From the NCBI GenBank assembly GCA_007128525.1, contig SKXG01000129.1:1-6299 (forward strand): DNA of 6,299 nt, read 5' to 3'. Position 1 is the stretch's first letter. Every line of letters starts with the position of its first letter. This stretch comes from Pseudomonadales bacterium (GTDB lineage: Bacteria > Pseudomonadota > Gammaproteobacteria > Pseudomonadales > Azotimanducaceae). Below, piece by piece: positions 1 to 6,299 of this stretch. The position numbers and the translations under genes were made by a program. Below the pieces are notes generated by a model that was not told where the DNA came from, made no database searches, and saw nothing but the letters and a program-made list of their open reading frames with translations.

Positions 1-717
1 AGTCCAAACGTGCAGCCGATCAGGTTTGATCTCCAATTCATCAATGCGAATCTTGATATAAAGCAATTGATAAACGGTTTGCGTTGTCGGCCCGCTGCGC
101 GAGTGTGTCTCACGGGACCGCCCGGCACAGGTAAGAGTGCCTTGGTTCGCTATGTCGCCGAATCCCTCGACAAGCCGCTGCATAGGCATCAAGTCTCAGA
201 TCTGGTATCAATGTGGCTCGGGGAGACAGAGCGAAACATCGCAGCGGCATTCTCTACAGCGCTTGATGCAGGAGCAGTCTTATTGATTGATGAGGTAGAG
301 GGGTTTCTGGAAGATCGACGCGGGGCGCAGCGCGCTTGGGAAGTCACGCAAGTCAACGAACTGTTGACGCAAATGGAATCGTTCCCAGGCATCTTTTTCG
401 CGACGACGAATCTGATGCCACGTGTAGACCAGGCGGCCTTAAGGCGCTTTGACTTGAAAGCTTGCCTCGACTATTTGTCTGCAGACCAGGCCTGGGCGTT
501 GTTCTGTATGCAGTGCAAAGAGCTTGAGCTGGGCTGCCCGAGCGAAGCGGCTGAGCAGGAGATCCGGCGGCTAAGGAACTTGGCGCCTGGGGACTTTGCA
601 GCCGTGAACAGACAGTCCGGTTTTCAGCCAATTGATAGCCCTGACGATCTTTGTGCACGTTTGAGAGCAGAGAGTCAGTTTAAGGAAGTGCCGGGCAGTT
701 CTATTGGGTTTCGGTAG
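1..717 (+). CDS. AAA-family ATPase, C-terminal part (5' end outside window)
   Basis: This is an ATP-driven remodelling-type AAA module; its substrate cannot be told from the sequence. The frame is open from base 1. The first possible start (GTG at 10) has no ribosome-binding site, so the gene most likely begins upstream. Counting from that GTG, there is a Walker A motif GPPGTGKS at residues 36-43 and a pore-loop-like MWLGE at 68-72, with Trp69 in the substrate-gripping aromatic position. Walker B is VLLIDE at 90-95, a sensor-1 Asn sits at 134 in FATTN, and the arginine-finger region ALRRFD is at 143-148. All core motifs are intact, so the module should bind and hydrolyse ATP. Residues 155-235 form the lid region and a short tail. 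The order resembles classic AAA proteins (COG0464-like), although the second region of homology is shortened compared with Cdc48 or FtsH. The N-terminal domain that would define its function is missing. Base composition is less GC-rich than in the genes to the right. I am sure of the fold but not of the role. Confidence 0.88.
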   Translation, partial: SPNVQPIRFDLQFINANLDIKQLINGLRCRPAARVCLTGPPGTGKSALVRYVAESLDKPLHRHQVSDLVSMWLGETERNIAAAFSTALDAGAVLLIDEVEGFLEDRRGAQRAWEVTQVNELLTQMESFPGIFFATTNLMPRVDQAALRRFDLKACLDYLSADQAWALFCMQCKELELGCPSEAAEQEIRRLRNLAPGDFAAVNRQSGFQPIDSPDDLCARLRAESQFKEVPGSSIGFR

Positions 718-1167
718 GCAAACGATGCCCGGAAGTCCTGCTCCGTCTAGCTGACGCTGGAAATGAAGACTAGAACGATACTTTGTCGGTCCGATAGAGG
801 TGCCAGGGACACCGTTGGTAGCCAGCCCTGCAAAGCTTTACGTTGGCAAAGTGACATCGGATGTCTCCTCACGCGGCGTATGACATGATATTGCGGTGGA
901 TGTGACGGATCCTTCGTTATAGCGGACACTCTCAGCTAACGCTCAAACATGTCACGCCAGCCTCTCCAGTCACAACATGCCCCAGCAAGCATTGCTCGAA
1001 AGCGCTCCTGAGGGCGTGTCTCCCTGTGACGCATATCAAAGTTCTTGGCGATGAGCGGAAAATTCTCATACCTGGGTTTGGTTTCTCTGCTCCAGAGGTC
1101 GGACAGCGTCTATTCCTGTATCGGTGACCAAGTAGCGCACTTTGATGGTGCGTCGCAACCGAAGCAT
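718..1167. other. Long intergenic interval, no convincing gene
   Basis: About 450 bases lie between the AAA gene and the chemoreceptor's ribosome-binding site. I see no tRNA, no IS end with matching inverted repeats and no clear rho-independent terminator. Two weak items are present. A minus-strand frame from 1109 down to 747 has only one stop, a TAG at 938-936. A 6-bp inverted repeat with a one-base centre lies at 853-865. The chemoreceptor promoter should be in the right half, but no good sigma-70 or sigma-28 match was found. The composition is closer to that of the AAA gene than to the genes on the right. The interval may be a decayed gene or a junction between two chromosomal segments. 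Confidence 0.6.
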
Positions 1168-1172
1168 GGAGG
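1168..1172 (+). promoter_or_regulatory. Ribosome-binding site deciding the chemoreceptor start
   Basis: GGAGG sits five bases before the ATG at 1178. The frame is also open upstream, with possible starts TTG 1142, ATG 1145, GTG 1148 and ATG 1166, but none has a comparable Shine-Dalgarno sequence. Starting at 1178 places a short basic stretch ([13 protein letters not shown]) directly before the first membrane helix, as expected for a chemoreceptor. Confidence 0.75.
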
Positions 1173-1177
1173 CTGTG

Positions 1178-3250
1178 ATGAAGGGCCTGCTCTACAGGTT
1201 TTCAATTCGGAATCGCTTGTTGTTGATGTTGATACTGCCGCTGTTTGGCCTGTTGCTGTTTGCGGGTGACGGCATTCTTGACCGGCGGGCGTTATCCCAG
1301 GACATGCAGCAGGTCCAGTCTCTGACGGCGCTCTCAGTGGACGTGAGTGACTTGATGCACCAGTTGCAACTTGAGCGGGGCATGAGTGCCGGTTTTGTCG
1401 GCAGTCAGGGTGCCAATTTTGCTACGGAACTGGACCGTCAGCGCAGTCTTACCGACCAGAGCCTTTCGCACCTGGTGTCGAGTATGGATACGGTGTCTGG
1501 CCTGGACTCGCGTACCTCTCGGGCATTGACCCAGGCGATCTCATCACTGGGTAGGCTGGATACGACGCGACGTCAGGTGAGTCAGCTTCAGCTCAGTGGC
1601 GCGGACACCATCGCATTTTACACCGACATCAATGCGCTGCTCACGGAAGCCATCGGTCGCCTTCCCAGGCATGTTGGGGAGGGCGAGGTGGTTTCGCAGA
1701 TGAGCAGTTATGCGAATCTGGTTCAGATCAAGGAGATGGCGGGCATCGAGCGGGCATTGATGACCAACGTCTTTTCCCGAGATCAGTTCAACGCTGATGA
1801 GTACGGGCAGTTCATCGGCCTGGTCGAGTCGCAGCAGAATTTCCAGCAGGGCTTTGAAGTCATGGCCAGTGAGGCGGCGCTTGGCGCATTCATGGACGCC
1901 GTGCAGTCGGCGGCTGGCCGTGAAAGTGGCAGGCTGCAGAGTCTGGCACTGGAGCGCGGAATGGAAGGTGGATTTGAGGTCGACTCCGGGCACTGGTTTG
2001 ACCAACAAACGGCCTACATCAACAGTCTGCGTGATGTAGAGAACATGATGGCTGATGCAATCACAGATGTGGCAGCTGATCTTGGAAGCACGGCACAGAC
2101 ACAGTTCATCGTATTCTTGCTGGCAACCTTGCTGATGGTTGGCGTCGTATCTCTGCTGGGCTTTGCAATGTCGCGCAGCATTACTGATCCGCTGGGACAG
2201 GCCTTGGAAGCTCTGCAGGATATCGCCGAAGGTGACGGTGATCTCACCCGTCGGTTGCAGGTCGAGAGCCAGGATGAAGTAGGACGGTTGTCAGAGGCAT
2301 TCAACCGCTTTGCTGACAAGATCGAAACCATGATCGTTCAGGTGCGCGAATCAGTCGCTACGATTCATGGTGCTGCGGAGGAAATATCCTCTGGCAACTA
2401 TGATCTGTCGCAGCGAACTGAGGAGCAGGCCACCAGTCTGGAAGAAACAGCGGCCAGCATGGAAGAGATGACAGCGACAGTCCAGGAGACCGCGAAGAAT
2501 GCGCGACAGGCTGATGAATTGGCGGTACGGGCACGTGACCGGGCCGAGCGCGGGGGTGACGTGGTCAGCCAGGCGGTAGCGGCGATGGCAGAGATCAATC
2601 AGGCCAGTACGCGCATTGCAGACATCACCAGTGTGATCGAGGAAATCGCCTTCCAGACCAACCTGCTGGCGCTGAATGCCGCCGTCGAGGCGGCGCGTGC
2701 GGGTGAGCAGGGCCGAGGCTTTGCTGTCGTGGCGGGTGAGGTCCGCAGTCTGGCCCACAAGAGCTCTGATGCTGCGAAACAGGTCCGGATGTTGATTGAA
2801 GACAGCAGCGAGAAGGTCGAGCACGGTTCGAAGATGGTCAATGAGTCAGGTGATACGCTCAATGAGATTGTCAATGAGGTGAAAAGTGTTACGACCATTG
2901 TGGCGGAAATTGCTACGGCCAGCGAAGAGCAATCTTCGGGCATTCAGCAGGTCAATACCGCAGTCACACAGATGGATGATGTCACGCAGCAGAATGCTGC
3001 ATTGGTGGAAGAGGCTTCGGCGTCAGCCAGCGCCATGAAAGAGCAGGCTAAGGCCCTCAATGAGCTGGTAAGGCAGTTCAAGGTGCGTAGTATCGAGCAT
3101 CATGCATCGAATGCGTCTCAAAAGGCTGGCGCAGGCGCAAATCAGGTCGTCACAGGCATGCCGAGCACTGAGTCTGGCGTAGATACTCAGGCCCATGACC
3201 AGCGGATGCATCAGATGCAACCAGCTGCCAAGGCAGCAGTAAATGGGTGA
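1178..3250 (+). CDS. Methyl-accepting chemotaxis protein with NIT sensor domain
   Basis: This is an inner-membrane chemoreceptor that would control CheA through CheW. It has 690 residues from the ATG at 1178. A basic N-terminus is followed by a first membrane helix at about 14-30 and a helical periplasmic sensor at about 45-305. The sensor carries the NIT-type signatures LERGMSAG (65-72) and [13 protein letters not shown] domains are named for nitrate/nitrite sensing, but the ligand here is not proven. A second membrane helix (about 310-331) leads to a HAMP domain (about 330-383), then to a long coiled-coil signalling domain. The methylation-helix pattern [11 protein letters not shown] is near 421-431, and the conserved hairpin tip spans about 488-523, including [20 protein letters not shown]. 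The closely Tsr-like signalling domain suggests the 36-heptad class. The C-terminal tail (about 650-690) is low in complexity and lacks an NWETF-like CheR/CheB tether. No che gene is near, so it probably feeds a chemotaxis pathway encoded elsewhere. Confidence 0.93.
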   Translation: MKGLLYRFSIRNRLLLMLILPLFGLLLFAGDGILDRRALSQDMQQVQSLTALSVDVSDLMHQLQLERGMSAGFVGSQGANFATELDRQRSLTDQSLSHLVSSMDTVSGLDSRTSRALTQAISSLGRLDTTRRQVSQLQLSGADTIAFYTDINALLTEAIGRLPRHVGEGEVVSQMSSYANLVQIKEMAGIERALMTNVFSRDQFNADEYGQFIGLVESQQNFQQGFEVMASEAALGAFMDAVQSAAGRESGRLQSLALERGMEGGFEVDSGHWFDQQTAYINSLRDVENMMADAITDVAADLGSTAQTQFIVFLLATLLMVGVVSLLGFAMSRSITDPLGQALEALQDIAEGDGDLTRRLQVESQDEVGRLSEAFNRFADKIETMIVQVRESVATIHGAAEEISSGNYDLSQRTEEQATSLEETAASMEEMTATVQETAKNARQADELAVRARDRAERGGDVVSQAVAAMAEINQASTRIADITSVIEEIAFQTNLLALNAAVEAARAGEQGRGFAVVAGEVRSLAHKSSDAAKQVRMLIEDSSEKVEHGSKMVNESGDTLNEIVNEVKSVTTIVAEIATASEEQSSGIQQVNTAVTQMDDVTQQNAALVEEASASASAMKEQAKALNELVRQFKVRSIEHHASNASQKAGAGANQVVTGMPSTESGVDTQAHDQRMHQMQPAAKAAVNG

Positions 3251-3263
3251 CCAAAAAGTCGTG

Positions 3264-5597
3264 CTACTGAGACCGTAGTGCGTGCTCTCGTACGGCCTTT
3301 AGCAGTGCTTCGATCCGGAACGGCTTCTCGAGCAGCTGTTCAACGCCGAGCTGCTTCATGCGTGTGTTGTCGGCTTTGTCTGCATAACCGGTGACGATGA
3401 CGACGGGTAGGGCAGGTTGCCGGGACTTTGCCGCTTCGGCAATTTCCAGGCCGGTGACTTGAGGCATGGCCTGATCGGTCATTACCAGGGCGATGTCGTC
3501 ATCGGTTTCAGCCACGTAGCTCAGCGCTGCACCACTGTCGTTGAAAATCGCGACCTCGTAGCCAGAGTTGCGCAGCACTTCCCCAATGAAGTTACCGACG
3601 GAGACCTCGTCGTCAACAACGACAATTCGGCCGTCGCATGGTGTTTGCCTGCTGACATCCTGCGTTGTGTCTGGCGCTACTTTGGGCTCGGGGCGTTCGC
3701 CTGCTGGCAGCATGATCCGGAACTCCGTTCCTGTTGGGCTGCTGTTGATGGCTATGTGGCCTTCGTACTCATGCACAATGGTATGAATCAGCCACAGGCC
3801 AATCCCTGTGCCACGGCCCGGCTCGCGCGTGGAGACGAACATGTCAAAGACCTTCGCCACCATGTGGGAGGGAATACCATGGCCGGTATCTCGTACACTC
3901 AATACCACATATTGACCAGTATAGTCTGTACCACAGGACGCACAGGCGGCCTGAGTCTCCTCGAGCATGGTTTTGACGGTGATGCGGCCCGAGCCGTCGA
4001 TGGCATCGCGGGCATTGATGAGCAGGTTGATAATGATCTGCTGGAGTTGCACCGGGTCGATCAGCACGGCGGGCAGATCAGGATCCAGTTCGGTCTCGAT
4101 GTCGATCATCTTCGGAATCGCGGCACGCAGCATCCGTGAGACCTCGTTGATGTTCTCATCAATACGGGTGAGGTGTGCGTGACCGCGATGGGCGCGGGTG
4201 AAGGTCAGCATCTGAGAAATCAGATCTCGGGCACGCTGGCCGGCGCTGACGACTTCTGTCAGGTGGCTCTGAGCCGGGTTGTCCGGCTCCAAGGTAACCA
4301 TCGCCAGTTCGGAGTAGCCGATGATGCTGGCGAGGATATTGTTGAAGTCGTGCGCGATGCCGCCGGCCAGCTGACCGATGGCTTCCATCTTGCTGGCCTG
4401 AGCCAGCTGGGTCTCCAGGTTCAGCCGGTCCTGCTCAGCTTCTTTCTGTGCCGTGAGATCCTTGAGGCTGGCCATCAGGCAGTCCACGCCGTCGAGTTCA
4501 AGCCTGCGGGCCGTGATTTCGAACACGCGGGTGCCTTCGTCAAGCTTGCGCTCAAGCACCATCTGATGGCGGCTTGGAGACCGGTTGAGGCCATCAATAA
4601 AGCTTTGCCGGACTTCGGCACTGCCCCACACGGGAAAGTCGGTGGCGAGATCACCTTTGGCAATCTCCGCCATCATGTTGGCGAAATTGTCGTTGCCTTC
4701 GATCAGGGTGGCATCGTCCAGGTGGCTGATGAACACCGCGTCCGGGCTGTTCATGAACAGGCCATAGAATTTCTGCTGACTCTGCGCCAGAACGCGTGAG
4801 GTCTTGCGCGTCTCGGTAACGTCCCGAACGATCCCGTAGGTGCCGGAAAAGTTGTTGCTGCTGACGTCGTCGGATTGATAGATGCCCATTGCCGACAGCT
4901 CGATAACGTGGAGCTTGCCGTCCGGGTCGCGGTAGTCGAACTCCATGTGGCGTGTGGCGCGATCTCCGGTGCGGCGCTCGTTCATGTGGTGCCGCAGGAG
5001 TTCCCGCAGGGACGGATCGATAATGGTGCTCCAGTGCGCGCCGATGAGCTCTTGAGCATCGTAATTGAAGATGTTGTGGAGCTTGTTGTTGATAAACGTG
5101 AAGTGGCCGTCCTGATCGAGGACAAAAATCATATCCGGCGAGGCATTGACCAGAAACTCATGCCGCTGGTTGGCGGCTTCGGTTTCGGCCTGCATCAGCA
5201 GATTCTTGCGCTCCAGCTGCAATTGTGATTCGGCATTGCGAACGCTCGCGATCAACCGGTCCGGGTTATAGGGCTTTGGCAGATAGTCATAGGCGCCAAG
5301 ACGCAGTATCGGCGTTACCTGATCGAGATCCGTTTCACCGCTCAGCACGATGGTCTTGATGCCGCGTTTCTCCGGCTGCACCTTGTGCAGAATGTCCAGT
5401 CCGGTGTAGCCGGGCATGTTCAAGTCGAGCAGCAGAATGTCGACGGGCTGGGTCCGGAGCCGTTCCAGCCCTTGGGTGCTGTCGGCTTCCGTCTCTACGT
5501 GATAGCCCAGAGCAGTGAGTACCTGCCGGACACTGGCAGCATGGCGCTCGTCATCATCGATGACCAGGATCTGAAGCGAACTGTCTGTGGCTTCCAT
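3264..5597 (-). CDS. Hybrid sensor histidine kinase (REC-PAS-PAS-HisKA-HATPase-REC)
   Basis: This is a cytoplasmic phosphorelay kinase of 777 residues from the ATG at 5597, with no membrane segments. An N-terminal receiver (about 8-122) has acidic residues D14-D16, phospho-acceptor D58, S86 and K108. A PAS domain spans about 146-262, and a second, more divergent PAS-like domain about 273-385. HisKA has the phospho-acceptor H416 in GIAHDFNN. The ATPase domain has an N box with N524 and N528, a G1 box DTGHGI at 570-575 and a G2 box GRGTGIGL at 594-601. The C-terminal receiver (about 657-775) has D662 and D663, phospho-acceptor D708, and K758. All catalytic residues are present. The first receiver may modulate the kinase, while the last may take phosphate from H416 and pass it to an HPt protein. 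There is no DNA-binding or HPt domain, and no separate partner gene in the window. A GTG at 5609, adding four residues, is an alternative start. The signal is unknown. Confidence 0.93.
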   Translation of the reverse strand: MEATDSSLQILVIDDDERHAASVRQVLTALGYHVETEADSTQGLERLRTQPVDILLLDLNMPGYTGLDILHKVQPEKRGIKTIVLSGETDLDQVTPILRLGAYDYLPKPYNPDRLIASVRNAESQLQLERKNLLMQAETEAANQRHEFLVNASPDMIFVLDQDGHFTFINNKLHNIFNYDAQELIGAHWSTIIDPSLRELLRHHMNERRTGDRATRHMEFDYRDPDGKLHVIELSAMGIYQSDDVSSNNFSGTYGIVRDVTETRKTSRVLAQSQQKFYGLFMNSPDAVFISHLDDATLIEGNDNFANMMAEIAKGDLATDFPVWGSAEVRQSFIDGLNRSPSRHQMVLERKLDEGTRVFEITARRLELDGVDCLMASLKDLTAQKEAEQDRLNLETQLAQASKMEAIGQLAGGIAHDFNNILASIIGYSELAMVTLEPDNPAQSHLTEVVSAGQRARDLISQMLTFTRAHRGHAHLTRIDENINEVSRMLRAAIPKMIDIETELDPDLPAVLIDPVQLQQIIINLLINARDAIDGSGRITVKTMLEETQAACASCGTDYTGQYVVLSVRDTGHGIPSHMVAKVFDMFVSTREPGRGTGIGLWLIHTIVHEYEGHIAINSSPTGTEFRIMLPAGERPEPKVAPDTTQDVSRQTPCDGRIVVVDDEVSVGNFIGEVLRNSGYEVAIFNDSGAALSYVAETDDDIALVMTDQAMPQVTGLEIAEAAKSRQPALPVVIVTGYADKADNTRMKQLGVEQLLEKPFRIEALLKAVREHALRSQ

Positions 5598-5606
5598 TCG
5601 AGTTTG

Positions 5607-5614
5607 CACCCCCT
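5607..5614 (-). promoter_or_regulatory. Ribosome-binding site of the hybrid kinase
   Basis: On the minus strand the sequence AGGGGGTG ends nine bases before the ATG at 5597. It overlaps the alternative GTG start at 5609, which would leave that codon without a normal spacer. This favours the ATG start. The match to the consensus is purine-rich but imperfect. Confidence 0.55.
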
Positions 5615-5630
5615 ACGCAAACACCATGGT

Positions 5631-5657
5631 AGCACCGCCCGTCGCGCGGGCGGTGCT
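5631..5657 (-). terminator. GC-rich perfect hairpin after fumC (possible terminator)
   Basis: An 11-bp perfect inverted repeat has arms at 5631-5641 and 5647-5657 and a five-base loop. It begins seven bases after the fumarase stop codon, and nearly all of its pairs are G-C. Neither strand has a run of T directly after the stem, so it is not a textbook rho-independent terminator. It could still end or stabilise the fumC transcript, or attenuate read-through into the hybrid kinase, whose start codon lies 33 bases further on. Confidence 0.45.
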
Positions 5658-5664
5658 TGCCGGC

Positions 5665-6299
<635 letters not shown>

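Noticed and set aside
691..732. 7-bp perfect inverted repeat (691-697 with 726-732) spanning the AAA stop codon
   Set aside because: The loop is 28 bases and no T-run follows, so it is a weak terminator candidate.
853..865. Short palindrome GACATC-G-GATGTC
   Set aside because: It is only 6 bp per arm, isolated, and not linked to any gene start. It could be a chance operator-like site.
1045..1073. Possible sigma-70 promoter: TTGGCG, a 17-base spacer, then ATACCT
   Set aside because: The -10 part is a poor match to TATAAT and the -35 part is only partial. Such a match is expected by chance in 460 bases.
1142..1177. Upstream start (TTG 1142, ATG 1145 or ATG 1166) for the chemoreceptor
   Set aside because: These codons have no good ribosome-binding site, whereas GGAGG lies five bases before the ATG at 1178. 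The extra residues would add a hydrophilic stretch before the membrane helix.
1544..2824. Minus-strand open frames of about 100-157 codons opposite the chemoreceptor
   Set aside because: They lie antisense to a well-conserved receptor and have no motif or ribosome-binding support.
3224..3237. Inverted repeat GCTGCC-AA-GGCAGC at the end of the chemoreceptor gene
   Set aside because: It lies inside the coding region in an Ala-rich tail, the loop is too tight, and no T-run follows on the plus strand.
3261..3281. 7-bp stem with two G-U pairs at the kinase 3' end, with a TTTTT nearby on the minus strand
   Set aside because: The stem needs wobble pairs and lies largely in coding sequence, and the T-run is not placed directly after a stable stem, so it is not a convincing terminator.
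3417..4799. Long plus-strand open frames (240 and 208 codons) opposite the hybrid kinase
   Set aside because: They are shadows of a GC-rich gene with fully recognisable domains on the other strand, and their translations show no known motifs.

Overview
The window looks like a chromosomal segment from a gammaproteobacterium, most likely of the Halomonas/Pseudomonas type. This rests on the fumarase C sequence, the Tsr-like chemoreceptor signalling domain and the GC-rich coding of the right two thirds. It is a judgement from remembered family features, not from a search. No tRNA, rRNA, CRISPR array, complete insertion sequence or phage gene was seen.

Layout, left to right. (1) Bases 1-717, plus strand: the C-terminal part of an AAA-family ATPase whose 5' end lies outside the window. 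(2) Bases 718-1177: about 460 bases with no convincing gene. The base composition is less GC-rich than on the right, and one long minus-strand frame is broken by a single amber codon. (3) Bases 1178-3250, plus strand: a complete methyl-accepting chemotaxis protein with a periplasmic NIT-type sensor. (4) Bases 3264-5597, minus strand: a complete hybrid sensor kinase, REC-PAS-PAS-HisKA-HATPase-REC. It is convergent with the chemoreceptor, with only 13 bases between the stop codons. (5) Bases 5631-5657: a perfect GC-rich inverted repeat. (6) Bases 5665-6299, minus strand: the C-terminal 210 residues of class II fumarase, cut by the right edge.

Two of the four genes are signal transducers: a chemoreceptor that would feed a CheA/CheW array, and a multi-input phosphorelay kinase. 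Neither has a cognate partner (cheA, cheW, a separate response regulator or an HPt protein) in the window, so both are orphans as far as can be seen. Fumarase C is a TCA-cycle enzyme. It lies just upstream of the kinase on the same strand, but the hairpin between them suggests partly or wholly separate transcripts. The AAA ATPase is separated from the rest by the composition change and the long intergenic gap, and may belong to a different, possibly acquired, segment.

I did not find a convincing new multi-gene system. The points most worth a second look are the truncated AAA protein and the interval after it, and the Cys-x2-Cys pair beside the ATP-binding site of the hybrid kinase.
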